Part shown: piece after piece, positions 36,836 to 45,800 of the stretch
Numbering within the stretch: the first letter of the stretch is position 1
Layout of the letters: each line of letters starts with the position of its first letter
NCBI RefSeq assembly: GCF_010500965.1
Contig: NZ_QVMI01000034.1
Span: forward strand, 1 to 64,000
Direction: 5' to 3'
From: Bacteroides sp. 51
GTDB taxonomy: Bacteria; Bacteroidota; Bacteroidia; Bacteroidales; Bacteroidaceae
DNA length: 64,000 nt
Notes under the pieces: model-generated
The model's input: the letters and a program-made list of their open reading frames with translations, nothing else
Database searches by the model: none
What the model was told of the DNA's origin: nothing
Made by a program: the position numbers and the translations under genes

Positions 36836-36861
36836 ATACTTTTTAGTTGTTGATTACACTG

Positions 36862-36869
36862 CAAAAATA
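36862..36869 (-). promoter_or_regulatory. -7 box of the porin-pst operon
   Basis: TATTTTTG on the minus strand, start near 36855. No recognised Pho box or direct repeats were identified upstream by eye. Confidence 0.55.
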
Positions 36870-36945
36870 TGCCTATTGCATTACCAACACATGAAGAACG
36901 TGTTATGTTTAGATGTAAATTATGTTACAGAATGATTACACAGGT

Positions 36946-36973
36946 GTAGGGGCGGTTCGCGAACCGCCCCTAC
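36946..36973. repeat. single 28-bp perfect palindrome of the 78-bp family
   Basis: GTAGGGGCGG...CCGCCCCTAC around TTCGCGAA, the outer arms joined without a core. It starts 3 bp beyond the mscS stop codon and may serve as a terminator. It could be derived from a 78-bp element by recombination between the arms. Confidence 0.85.
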
Positions 36974-36975
36974 AG

Positions 36976-38223
36976 CTATAGCTTCCTAAAGTCCCCTCCC
37001 GTAGGATTCTGGAACACCTGTAGGTCGAACTCGGGGATGATTGCCAGTACATGGTCGAAGATATCGGCCTGTATGCCTTCGTATTCCACCCAAACCTGAT
37101 TGGCGGAGAAGAAGTACAGTTCCAACGGAATACCGCGTTCGGTGGGTTGGAGCTGGCGTACCATGCAGGTCATGTTTTTGCTGACAGACGGGTGGTGCTT
37201 CAGGTAACTGGTGAGGTATGCACGGAATACACCCAGGTTGGTTTGCCGGCGGCCATTGACCAGGATGGAGTTGTCGATGTGATTTTCCTCGTTATACTTA
37301 CGTATGATTTCCTCTGTTTTTACTACATATTCGTTTACGAGATGTATCTTATTATATTTCGCCAACATTTCGGGGGTGCAGAACTTTACGGTGTTCATGT
37401 CGATATTTATTGAGCGCTTGATGCGGCGTCCACCGGATTCCTGCATTCCGCGCCAGTTCTGGAAGGATTCTTTCATCAGTGCGGTGGGCGGAATGGTGAC
37501 GATGGTCTTGTCCCAGTTCTGTACTTTTACGGTGTTCAGGGTGATTTCAATGACATCGCCGTCAACGCCATACTTGGGCATTTCGATCCAGTCGCCCACG
37601 CGTACCATATTATTGGCGGAGAGCTGGATGCCGGAAACAAAGCCCAGGATACTGTCCTGGAAGACCAGCATCAGAATGGCGGCCGAGGCTCCCAAACCAG
37701 CCAGCAGTCCCAGAGGTGATTTGTCGATCAGGATGCTTACAATGGCAATACCGCCGATGAAATAGAGAATGATCTGAACGGTCTGCAAGAGTCCTTTCAG
37801 CGGACGGTCGCGGTATTTTTCTTTTGAATTGTAGATGGTATAAAAGGCGGTCAGCAAGGCAACGATGAAACGGATAAACATGGCAATGATATAGGCCATA
37901 CAGAAACGTTGGGTGTAGTCGTATCCGCTGGACCCGGCTTCAAAAACAACGGGGGCGAGCAGGTAGACGATGACCGGGGCAATCATTCCAATTAGTTTTC
38001 CCAGGACTTTGGGGTCGAATACAATATCGTCCCAGGTTGCTTTTGTTCGTTGCACAAGCTTTACTATCGTATTGAATATGATGTACTTGCAGATTTTCTG
38101 GATCAGGAACGCTAGTCCGATAATAAGGATTAAAACGATCGTTTTGTCCAGGATATCGGCGGTTGCACTGCCAACTCCCAGTGATAGTAGAAACTCATTG
38201 AGCCATGTGGTAATTTTATTCAT
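36976..38223 (-). CDS. MscS family mechanosensitive ion channel
   Basis: 415 residues with five hydrophobic helices. The pore helix and beta domain read GLGASAAILMLVFQDSILGFVSGIQLSANNMVRVGDWIEM, followed by VDGDVIEITLNTVKVQNWD, classic MscS features. The N- and C-terminal extensions make it resemble the YbdG/YnaI-like subgroup more than E. coli MscS. It would release solutes on hypo-osmotic shock. It runs in the same direction as the phosphate genes but is separate from them. Confidence 0.9.
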   Translation of the reverse strand: MNKITTWLNEFLLSLGVGSATADILDKTIVLILIIGLAFLIQKICKYIIFNTIVKLVQRTKATWDDIVFDPKVLGKLIGMIAPVIVYLLAPVVFEAGSSGYDYTQRFCMAYIIAMFIRFIVALLTAFYTIYNSKEKYRDRPLKGLLQTVQIILYFIGGIAIVSILIDKSPLGLLAGLGASAAILMLVFQDSILGFVSGIQLSANNMVRVGDWIEMPKYGVDGDVIEITLNTVKVQNWDKTIVTIPPTALMKESFQNWRGMQESGGRRIKRSINIDMNTVKFCTPEMLAKYNKIHLVNEYVVKTEEIIRKYNEENHIDNSILVNGRRQTNLGVFRAYLTSYLKHHPSVSKNMTCMVRQLQPTERGIPLELYFFSANQVWVEYEGIQADIFDHVLAIIPEFDLQVFQNPTGGDFRKL

Positions 38224-38295
38224 ATTTTATTGTTTTGATTGTTTTTGTAGGGTTATACGTTAGTTCTGAATGGTTTTGAATGTAAATGATTAGCT

Positions 38296-38373
38296 GTAGG
38301 GGCGGTTCGCGAACCGCCCGAAAATGGTTTTCTGTATATTCTGTGCATTGGGCGGTTCGCGAACCGCCCCTAC
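38296..38373. repeat. 78-bp two-arm palindromic element (copy 3)
   Basis: Same arms; the core GAAAATGGTTTTCTGT with following bases is the reverse complement of the core of copy 2, so this copy is inverted. It lies between mscS and the DUF4435 gene. Confidence 0.9.
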
Positions 38374-38440
38374 AGTAATCCATTCATTTCTGCACCGTTT
38401 TATTTCATTTCCATACACTTGGTTATTTTCATACAACAAT

Positions 38441-39439
38441 TCACAATTCCTTTATAAACCTCTCCAAATCATCATGCAGCCATTGATACAGAAACAGGCT
38501 TTTATATCCCGTATTCCTTTTCAACATCACTCCTATATTCAACTGGCTATTTTGATAAGACGTTAACTCATTGCGGTACTGCTCGTTATGCCCCGCCAGA
38601 CGCTTTATTTCATCCTCGCGCTGCCTGCGCAACACCGTACAAATGGGTATCAACAGTTTCATCACTACATTATCCATAATGTGATGCCCCTGGATATACA
38701 GATAAGTATTATCCGGATGAAGCCCCAGTTCCTGCAACTCCCTTCCCAATGCCGTAACTTTCGGCTTCAAGTCGGGATATTTACGCTCAAATTCCGCCAA
38801 TTTGGTATGTACCCGCTTCTCCATTTCGTCAAGACTGAGGTATGGATTCCGCAACCGCACCTGATGCAGGCGTACTACCAGATTGAAGTCGAACATCGGA
38901 AAAGTATGTGTATCATGATTGCGATAGAACCAGATTGTCCACAGAAACAGCGGATAAGCAATCTCGGAGTACCGTTGGAAGAACCGGTTGAAATCGACCA
39001 GGTGACGGTCGTTCAACGTAGATTGTACCACCACATTGTGCAGACTTTCGGCATAGCAACGGTAATTTTCTATGGCATACGCATAAGTCTGGAAGATATA
39101 TTTGTTACCATTAATCTTCCGCGAAGACGCCGTTTTGTCCTGCATCAGGAAATCGTAATCGCTATCCACACAAGCAATCAGGCTTTTACCCAATTCGCTG
39201 GTATTCAAGGTATTCATCAACACCATCTTCTTTCCCTTGGAAAGCGTGGTGGCCGAAGGAAGCATCACCTGAAAGTAACGCTCGTCCGTTTCAAACTCGG
39301 CAAGCAGTTCCTTCCAGAAGCCGACATCTTCATAACTTTCCACATAGGCTATGATCTTACGGCGTGTTTTCCGGGGATACAGCTTATGTGCTGCATCAAA
39401 GTAGGAGGAACTAATGTTATCTTTTAATCGTTGAGCCAT
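38441..39439 (-). CDS. DUF4435 (TOPRIM-like) protein, candidate effector of a PARIS-like pair
   Basis: 332 residues from the ATG at 39439, 8 bp after the ATPase gene's stop. A TOPRIM-like pattern is visible: E34 in IIAYVESYEDVGFW and the D92-x-D94 pair in LIACVDSDYDF, then ENYRCYAESL and a distal YIQGHHIMDNVVMKLL. DUF4435 is the nuclease partner (AriB) in PARIS, where the ATPase (AriA) holds it inactive until a phage anti-restriction protein is sensed. The pairing and order ATPase-DUF4435 match, but lengths differ and similar pairs in Bacteroidetes are untested. Confidence 0.72.
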   Translation of the reverse strand: MAQRLKDNISSSYFDAAHKLYPRKTRRKIIAYVESYEDVGFWKELLAEFETDERYFQVMLPSATTLSKGKKMVLMNTLNTSELGKSLIACVDSDYDFLMQDKTASSRKINGNKYIFQTYAYAIENYRCYAESLHNVVVQSTLNDRHLVDFNRFFQRYSEIAYPLFLWTIWFYRNHDTHTFPMFDFNLVVRLHQVRLRNPYLSLDEMEKRVHTKLAEFERKYPDLKPKVTALGRELQELGLHPDNTYLYIQGHHIMDNVVMKLLIPICTVLRRQREDEIKRLAGHNEQYRNELTSYQNSQLNIGVMLKRNTGYKSLFLYQWLHDDLERFIKEL

Positions 39440-39447
39440 GCCGCGCG

Positions 39448-40278
39448 TTATTTCTCCAATGGGGTGGATATATCGCTTACTTCGGTCACGGCATCCAGCC
39501 AACCTTCCATGATCACGGCCGGCGAATGGGTGGTAAGGATAATCTGCTCGTTCGGGTTCAACTCACGAATCATCGAGATCAGCTTTTGCTGCCATTCAAT
39601 ATGCAACGAGGCTTCGGGCTCGTCCATGAAGAGCACGCAGTGTTCATTATCGCGAACCAACACGGTTAGCAAAATAACCAACATCTGCTTCTCGCCCGAC
39701 GACAGCTTATTGGGGAAAAGCAACTCACCGTTCTGATAGAAAGCAATATCATTCCGCTTGCGGTCTATCGTTTTATGAGTATAACCGAAAAGGCTGTCGA
39801 CCATATCCTGAAACTTTTTCTTAGGAATGGCCAGGTCGGCCGCACGGCTCCGTTGTTCGTCGTCGTTGCTATTCAACAACTCGATCATTTTATTGCCGAT
39901 ATTTACCTGATAATCAAGATACTTACGTTGAAGCAGATAAAGTTGCCAATCCAGTTCGGAGCGGACATTGCTTTCGGGTACGCGACTGACAAGATCGGCT
40001 TGTATCAGCGGCCGGTCGTAACTACGAATCACATCGTAAGGAATAAAAGTCGCCTCCGGGTCATCAAAGAATATGCGTACACCGTTCTTCAGGTCGCTTT
40101 TCACCTGGCCGGACAGTTGCTCCAAATGCCCGACAGAACGATTCAGGATGGTAGTCTTCCCCACCCCATTAATGCCGGAGAGGATATTTACGTCGGGGCG
40201 CAAGTCCCAATCCACACTGAACTGCCCCCAAAGACCGTCAATTTCAATGCGCTTAATATAGCTGGCTTGTTTTTCCAT
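39448..40278 (-). CDS. ABC-type (AAA15/21) ATPase, partner of DUF4435
   Basis: 276 residues from the ATG at 40278, chosen because the -7 box at 40318-40311 lies over the other possible ATG (40311). Walker A GINGVGKTTIL, an LSSGEKQMLVIL signature, Walker B CVLFMDEPEASLH and the switch histidine in ILTTHSPAVIMEGW place it with RecF/OLD-type ATPases. It is a compact form, shorter than the AriA subunit as remembered. The DUF4435 gene follows by 8 bp, so they form a two-gene operon. Confidence 0.8.
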   Translation of the reverse strand: MEKQASYIKRIEIDGLWGQFSVDWDLRPDVNILSGINGVGKTTILNRSVGHLEQLSGQVKSDLKNGVRIFFDDPEATFIPYDVIRSYDRPLIQADLVSRVPESNVRSELDWQLYLLQRKYLDYQVNIGNKMIELLNSNDDEQRSRAADLAIPKKKFQDMVDSLFGYTHKTIDRKRNDIAFYQNGELLFPNKLSSGEKQMLVILLTVLVRDNEHCVLFMDEPEASLHIEWQQKLISMIRELNPNEQIILTTHSPAVIMEGWLDAVTEVSDISTPLEK

Positions 40279-40310
40279 ATTCACAAATCTCCCTTTTATT
40301 GGGGGATACA

Positions 40311-40340
40311 CAAAAATAATGAAATTATTTAATGTGACAA
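40311..40340 (-). promoter_or_regulatory. promoter of the ATPase-DUF4435 operon
   Basis: On the minus strand TTG at 40340-40338 and TATTTTTG at 40318-40311, 19 bp apart, a good Bacteroidetes promoter. The start near 40304 gives a 26-nt leader to the ATG at 40278. Confidence 0.65.
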
Positions 40341-40375
40341 TAAAGCGGAGAACAGAAAAGAGCAGGATATCTCAT

Positions 40376-40476
40376 TACCTACTAGCATTCGCGGCAAATA
40401 CTACCGGCACTCGACTGAAATGCTACTAGTATCTGCGGCAAATGCTACTAACATTCGAGAGAAATACTACTGCCGT
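40376..40476. repeat. 22-bp period array of ATGCTACTAGCAT-type units
   Basis: Five units begin at 40376 (degenerate), 40398, 40420, 40442 and 40464. Examples are ATACTACCGGCAC, ATGCTACTAGTAT and ATGCTACTAACAT. The four 9-nt spacers are TCGCGGCAA, TCGACTGAA, CTGCGGCAA and TCGAGAGAA, with ends kept (YYG...AA) and the middle variable. This is the reverse orientation of the array at 60168-60268. The remainder of the gap 40477-40663 holds only a promoter. Confidence 0.9.
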
Positions 40477-40574
40477 ATAAAATATAGACTACCAGTCATT
40501 ATACATATTCGTTAAATAATCTAAAAACACCAAACAAACTTACTACATAATACTAATACACCCACCAAACATAG

Positions 40575-40582
40575 TATCTTTG
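40575..40582 (+). promoter_or_regulatory. -7 box at the start of the accessory island
   Basis: TATCTTTG matches TAnnTTTG; start near 40589, with a 75-nt leader before the 32-residue frame. Confidence 0.5.
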
Positions 40583-40663
40583 CATCACAATCAATTCATA
40601 AACAATGATAATACATTGATTTGACTACTATTATAATACATTAAAATTTAAAAACGTAAGATT

Positions 40664-40762
40664 ATGAAAACAACATTTAAAGATCAATTAATCAAATTAA
40701 TGCATCGACCACGGCGTTTGGTGCAGGTTCATAACAACCTGAACGAGAAGTGCGAGAAGTAA
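40664..40762 (+). CDS. small basic protein, 32 residues
   Basis: ATG to TAA encodes a peptide rich in K, R and N (KTTFKDQLIKLMHRPRRLVQ). It lies between a promoter and the DUF6291-like gene, 31 bp upstream of the latter. I have a weak memory of similar peptides ahead of such modules in Bacteroides, but no named family. It could also be a leader peptide. Confidence 0.5.
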   Translation: MKTTFKDQLIKLMHRPRRLVQVHNNLNEKCEK

Positions 40763-40793
40763 CACCAATCATTCGAATAATAAAAATTGAATT

Positions 40794-41471
40794 ATGGAAA
40801 AGAAATCTTTTGTCTTTTACGAAAGTTGGCAGCGTGCAATTGACGAGTTACCTGCCGATATTCAACTGGAAATTTACCAAGCCATCACAGCGTATGCGAT
40901 AAACAAAAAGTCGATCGAATTAAGCCCCATGGCCAAGGTTGCCTTTTCTTTCATCAAGCAAGACCTCGACAGGAATGCGAAGAAATATGCCGACAGATGC
41001 ATGAAGAACAAAGAAAACTCCATCAAAGGCGGTGCCCCGAAGGGGAATAAGAATGCATTGAAAACAACCAAAACAACCGATCGGGTTAAAAAACAACCGA
41101 AACAACCCGATAATGAGAATGATAATGTTAATGAAGATGGTAATGATAATGTTAATGGATCTATTAAAATAGATAACAAAGAAATACTCTCTTTAGAGAG
41201 TATAAAGAAAGAAGCCCAGGCTTCTTCATGCATGTCTGATTTTGATAGATTTAATTATTGGATAAAAGACAATGCACCCTACTGTGCTAATCCGAGACAC
41301 TTTCCTCACCAAATGACCGAAGAGGAACTCGTAAAACTGAAAAAGAAATATTCCGGTTCGGAGATTGCGAATATCATTACGCAGATAGAAAACCGCAAAG
41401 ACCTTCGCAAACGCTATTCGAACTTATACCGGACAGTATTAAACTGGGCCAAAAGAGACTATGGATACTAA
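40794..41471 (+). CDS. DUF6291-like replication-module protein
   Basis: 225 residues. The N-terminal 80 residues (EKKSFVFYESWQRAIDELP, QLEIYQAITAYAI, SPMAKVAFSFIKQDLDRNAKK) match the pattern I associate with DUF6291, found in phage-like replication modules of Bacteroidetes. A low-complexity K/N/D linker follows (NENDNVNEDGNDNVNGS), then a C-terminal helical part resembling the end of phage replication initiators (YSNLYRTVLNWAKRDYGY). The role is inferred only. It opens the group DUF6291-DUF4248-HU-smalltalk. Confidence 0.65.
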   Translation: MEKKSFVFYESWQRAIDELPADIQLEIYQAITAYAINKKSIELSPMAKVAFSFIKQDLDRNAKKYADRCMKNKENSIKGGAPKGNKNALKTTKTTDRVKKQPKQPDNENDNVNEDGNDNVNGSIKIDNKEILSLESIKKEAQASSCMSDFDRFNYWIKDNAPYCANPRHFPHQMTEEELVKLKKKYSGSEIANIITQIENRKDLRKRYSNLYRTVLNWAKRDYGY

Positions 41472-41541
41472 TTAAAAGTCGTAACAACGGCGCCCACCAG
41501 CAAGAGAAATCATTCATCCTTAAAACAATAAACCCTGCATT

Positions 41542-41778
41542 ATGAAAGAACAAATCATCGACCAAGCCTTCGTGTACAAGGGCTACAAAAAGACAGAACT
41601 AGCCACGATGTACAATCCGCACATGACTCAAAAGAAAGCCATGGAAACATTCAACAAATGGTTACGAAGTAATCCGGAGTTCTGGCTACGCCTTCAGACC
41701 AGCGGAGTAGTCATCGGCACGCAATACTATCGGAAATCACAAGTAGAGATCATCGTTAGCCATCTCGGTGAACCTTAA
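41542..41778 (+). CDS. DUF4248 family protein
   Basis: 78 residues, soluble. YKGYKKTELATMYNPHMTQK and AMETFNKWLRSNPEFWLRL fit DUF4248, small proteins found beside HU-like DNA-binding proteins and smalltalk peptides in Bacteroidetes. The first half could be a helix-turn-helix (KTELATMYNP). Function unknown. It lies 70 bp after the DUF6291 gene. Confidence 0.7.
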   Translation: MKEQIIDQAFVYKGYKKTELATMYNPHMTQKKAMETFNKWLRSNPEFWLRLQTSGVVIGTQYYRKSQVEIIVSHLGEP

Positions 41779-41837
41779 GGGAGATAGAAAAACAAAACCA
41801 ACGTAATACACTATATAACAAGCAATTACAAAACCAT

Positions 41838-41877
41838 CTCCCCCTATCTCCCTCTATCTTCCCCTAACTCCCTCTAA
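41838..41877. repeat. four 10-bp polypyrimidine repeats upstream of the HU gene
   Basis: CTCCCCCTAT, CTCCCTCTAT, CTTCCCCTAA and CTCCCTCTAA follow each other without gaps. The 10-bp period is close to one helical turn, and all purines are on one strand apart from the TA steps. Confidence 0.75.
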
Positions 41878-41893
41878 CGTCCTGCTCCCAAAT

Positions 41894-41924
41894 CTTCCGT
41901 TTGTACCTTTGTATCAAACGGAAG
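41894..41924. promoter_or_regulatory. 10-bp inverted repeat enclosing the HU gene -7 box
   Basis: CTTCCGTTTG and CAAACGGAAG are perfect arms; the 11-nt loop contains the -7 box TACCTTTG (41904-41911). The arrangement suggests repression by a dimer, perhaps autoregulation by the HU-like protein, or an mRNA hairpin at the 5' end. Confidence 0.6.
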
Positions 41925-41986
41925 GGAAGCGCGCTCTTTTCCGGAGAGAATAACATTTTATTTAATAACAAAAACATTCAACAACA

Positions 41987-42493
41987 ATGGCAATAGCATT
42001 AATGCGCTACAAGCGCAACAAAATCCTGAGCGACCCAACGTCGCCCGAGTTAAACTATCTGAAACCCGTTCCCGGTCACACCCGGACGCTAACCACTAAA
42101 GACGTAGCCGAGGAAACCGAAGCCCTGGGCGGCATGAGTGCCGAAGACGTAGATCACGTCATGAAGTCCTTCGTCCGCTCCCTGCGCAAGGTTCTCACCC
42201 GCGGCGACAAAGTGAAAATCAACGGTCTGGGCACCTTCTACACCACCTTCTCTTGCGAAGGTGCGGAGGAAGAAAAGGATTGCACGGTACGTAACATCAA
42301 GCGTGTACACATCCGCTTTGCCGTAGACAACACCCTTCGTCTCGTAAACGATAGCACCGCCACCACACGCGGCGCAGCAAACAACGTGGAGTTCTACATC
42401 AAAAGCGACGTGTCAGCAGCAGCCGGAGGAAACGGCAACAATGGCAACGATAACGGCGGCGGTGATGACCCAATCGTAGATCCGGGATTCTAG
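41987..42493 (+). CDS. HU-HIG type DNA-binding protein
   Basis: 168 residues. The body is an HU/IHF-fold DNA-binding domain of the larger Bacteroidetes type: TTKDVAEETEALGGMSAEDV, SFVRSLRKVLTRGDKVKING and LGTFYTTFSCEGAEEEKDCT. It ends in a Gly/Asn/Asp-rich tail (GGNGNNGNDNGGGDDP). It binds and bends DNA; a dimer is expected. Such proteins sit in multicopy modules with DUF4248 and smalltalk. The TAG stop is followed immediately by a 33-bp hairpin element. Confidence 0.85.
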   Translation: MAIALMRYKRNKILSDPTSPELNYLKPVPGHTRTLTTKDVAEETEALGGMSAEDVDHVMKSFVRSLRKVLTRGDKVKINGLGTFYTTFSCEGAEEEKDCTVRNIKRVHIRFAVDNTLRLVNDSTATTRGAANNVEFYIKSDVSAAAGGNGNNGNDNGGGDDPIVDPGF

Positions 42494-42526
42494 GGGGCGA
42501 GGCGCCCCGGCCGGGTTTCCATGCGG
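42494..42526 (+). repeat. 33-bp hairpin element directly after the HU gene stop
   Basis: GGGGCGAGGCGCCCC plus GGCCGGGTTTCCATGCGG, starting the base after TAG. A degenerate second copy may follow (GGGTGGCAAGAGG...). Confidence 0.9.
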
Positions 42527-42610
42527 GGTGGCAAGAGGCGGGGCACCCAAGTTTTTGATGTCGACTAAAAAGCTTGGCTTCCCCATCTCAACGCCCTAAA
42601 TCAAGTAAAA

Positions 42611-42643
42611 CAAGTAATTAAACAGGCTCCGGCACCTTGCCGG
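42611..42643 (-). repeat. degenerate 33-bp hairpin element before the smalltalk gene
   Basis: On the minus strand the stem-loop CCGGCAAGGTGCCGG is intact and followed by AGCCTGTTT, but the remainder of the tail does not match. Confidence 0.5.
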
Positions 42644-42667
42644 TCAGCCATAAAACAAACAAACGAT

Positions 42668-42766
42668 ATGAGTAAGCAAAAAACATGGGATTTGATCCTG
42701 AAAGTAATTATTGCAGTAGCTAGCGCACTGGCAGGCGCACTGGGCGCAAGTGCAATGACACTGTAA
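42668..42766 (+). CDS. smalltalk-type peptide
   Basis: 32 residues: a short polar start (MSKQKTWDLILK) and one hydrophobic helix (VIIAVASALAGALGASAMTL). This matches the smalltalk family of tiny Bacteroidetes proteins encoded next to HU-like proteins. The family usually precedes an N-acetylmuramoyl-L-alanine amidase; here a terminator and RHS genes follow instead. Function unknown; it is a likely membrane peptide. Confidence 0.75.
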   Translation: MSKQKTWDLILKVIIAVASALAGALGASAMTL

Positions 42767-42778
42767 CCAATTAGAATC

Positions 42779-42809
42779 CACAGGCATATATTATGAGAAT
42801 ATGCCTGTG
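42779..42809 (+). terminator. terminator after the smalltalk gene
   Basis: CACAGGCATAT and ATATGCCTGTG form an 11-bp perfect stem with a 9-nt loop, followed by TTTAACATTTT. It separates the HU module from the RHS genes, only 43 bp before the RHS start codon. Confidence 0.8.
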
Positions 42810-42851
42810 TTTAACATTTTACAAATTAAGAACCAAAAGAAATAATTATTT

Positions 42852-45800
42852 ATGCGATACATTATATTAATATTCATCGCCCTTTGGGCAACTAACTTCC
42901 AGGCGCAAACCCTAAGCCAGAAGGAAAAAGAAAAACAGCAAGAAGACTCGCTAGTTATGAAAACAAGAGTGGGCGTACTCTCTTTTGAAGATGCATATAC
43001 CCCACCGCCACCCTCTGTAGTGCCTCCATCGCCGCAGGCAGCTATATTCAACAAGTACCTCAATCACGAGATTAGCGACTACAACGGCTTGCCTCAGATC
43101 GAGATACCACTATACGAAATCGAAATCAAGGGACTGAAGATACCCATCACACTTTCCTATCATGCAGGAGGCATTAAATATCTGCAATACGATGGTGACA
43201 TAGGGGCAGGATGGAGTATCAATGCCGGCGGATATGGCATTACACGAACCATTAAAGGCAAGGACGACTCGTCTGTTCCATTCTATAACGAACAAGATTT
43301 CAATCAAAAAGTTATCAACCGGTCCGAAGGAATGAAAAGCTATGTCGGATACAACCTCGCACTTTCTGTAGATGGTGCAAGCGGCTTCTACGGTGATTGT
43401 TTATACAATGATAACCAACAACTTACAGATGGCGAATACGATCAGTTCAATTACATGACACCAAGTGGATCAGGACAGTTTATCATCGCCAACCGTGATC
43501 ATATAAACACACGAAATGTCGTTAATACCAATCCTGAAAATCAAATTCTATTGGCCGCCACATCGGCTTTGTCTTTGAACGACATGGCTGTTGTAGATGG
43601 AAACGGATTTACCTATTACATGGGTAAACACCCCACACAGAGCGGTATCCATGAAGAAGGACCACTCAACCGATACGATAATCGTACCGGATGGCCACTG
43701 CGACAAATCAAATCGCCCTACAATGAAACAATAGAGTTTAGTTATGTCACACACAATGTGTCACACGACAGAGAGGATATTTTCTGGGATGACTACTATA
43801 CATTCAATATCAGCGAAGCGATGAACGACACAGGTTCAGACCAAACCTTCGAGGCCAGTTATAATTTCAATGACACATTTTATGGGGCCTATGGATCTCC
43901 ATACAAAACCTATTTCGTCAGTGAAATCAGGACAGGCAAAGAAATAATTGAATTCATGAGATATACCCCACAAGCAGGAATGCCCTATGTAATTAAAGAG
44001 ATTCGGATAAAAACATTGGCAGGAAGCCTGGTGAAAACCATCAAACTAGACTACAATAATTCCGGACTACACCGGCTACTTTCCAAGCTAACCATAGGCG
44101 ATGAAGTCTATAGTTTTGACTATTATCCAACTCCCGACCCAACAGGATTGGCCAACAAATTATACTCCGACGTGTGGGGATACTACAAAGTAGCCAACAA
44201 TGCAAATTCCTGGTTAAATTATCTGGATGAACGCTACAAAGATGATGAGATCCTATACCGGAACCACAGACATTACCCAACCAATAAAATCATCAAGAAG
44301 CTTAAGGATATACCCGAATGGCAAAGTATGATAGCTTGGGTAAACCGGGAAATCAATGGAGCAACCACACATGCCTTTTCGCTCAGAAAGATTACTTTCC
44401 CTACAGGAGGAACCACGGAATATGTATATGAGCCACATCGATACAAAGACTACTATCAGCCGGGACAGCCGATTATAACCGGAGCAGGGCAGCGCATACA
44501 GAAAATTATATCCAGGGCCGGAGGTAATGCCAAACCAGTGAGTACCGTATTCAAGTATGGTGTGCAAGAGAATGGCTATACAAATATGATTCATTTTAAT
44601 TGGGGAGCAGCTATTCACAACTATGCCAGCAAAACCAGAAGCACATTGGCTTATCCCTTGGATGTGCCCGGTGCAACAACTCCTGTTACCGAATTCATCT
44701 ATCGTACATCAAGAACATACAGTAGCCGCAGACCGCTCAATAGTGATGCTGACAGTAATCCACCCATTGTATATGGACAGGTCGCCAAATATCAATATGA
44801 TGAAGAGGGTAACCTTTTAAATAGAAATGGAAAAACCGTTACTTATTACAATGAGCTCAGAGAGCAACCCTATGCAACTGCCGAAGAGCATTATGATGAA
44901 ATGACATATGGGTACGTAAAAGATTACTATTTAGGGAAAAGAGCTATGCCGGATAGTGTTTGTGTATTCGACAGTAACAACAACTTGGTGCAAAAAGAAA
45001 CATATAGGTATGAGCCTGGTTACAGATATGCAACTACATTCGATGGAGTCAGATCAATCATGAGGGAATATTTTGATGATGTTTCTTTCTGGAGGAATAT
45101 TTACGAATATCCTGATTATTATATTGGAACCTCCTGCTTTGAACAACTCCATAACCGCGTATCCATAGCCCAACGCTTGCCGGGAAGTAAAACGACAACC
45201 GTTTATGAAGCGGGTACGCCTGTAGTTATTACCGAAACCAACCAGTATAATAACCGGAACCAACGGATAAAAACTACGCAAACGAGTAGTCAGTCGGGGA
45301 GTCTTATAAAAGAATACAAGTATCCGGACAGTTTTACGGGAACCGTTTATACTGAAATGATAACTAAAAATATGGTTCATCCTGTTGTTGAACAAATCAC
45401 AACGCATAATAGTGTTGAAATCGGTCGGGTCAAGACTCCATACGCCAAAGACTCCTCGCGAACGAAAGGGCTTATTCTGCCGGATAAAGCAGAGAGTTCC
45501 GCTTCGGGTACAGCCAACCTGCGTACAGATATTACTTACGACCTGTACGATGCCAAAGGTAACCTACAACAGTTCACCACACTGGATGGCAAAAAGACCA
45601 CCCTTCTGTGGAGCTATAACGGGCAATATCTTGTAGCAGAGATACAATATGCAGCTTATAATGAAGTACAGTCCGCAGCCAGCGCCCTAGGGCTCAACCT
45701 GGAGGCTTTGCTCACGACCAATTCGCCGGATATGACCAAAGTCAATAACCTCAGGCAAAGGCTAGGTGCTGCCTTCGTGACCACCTTTACCTACAAACCT

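Noticed and set aside
38588-39427. Plus-strand frame of 279 codons
   Set aside because: Antisense to the DUF4435 gene, with composition of a shadow frame.
41894-41924. Invertible promoter of phase-variation type
   Set aside because: The arms are only 11 nt apart, too close for a site-specific inversion; no recombinase nearby.
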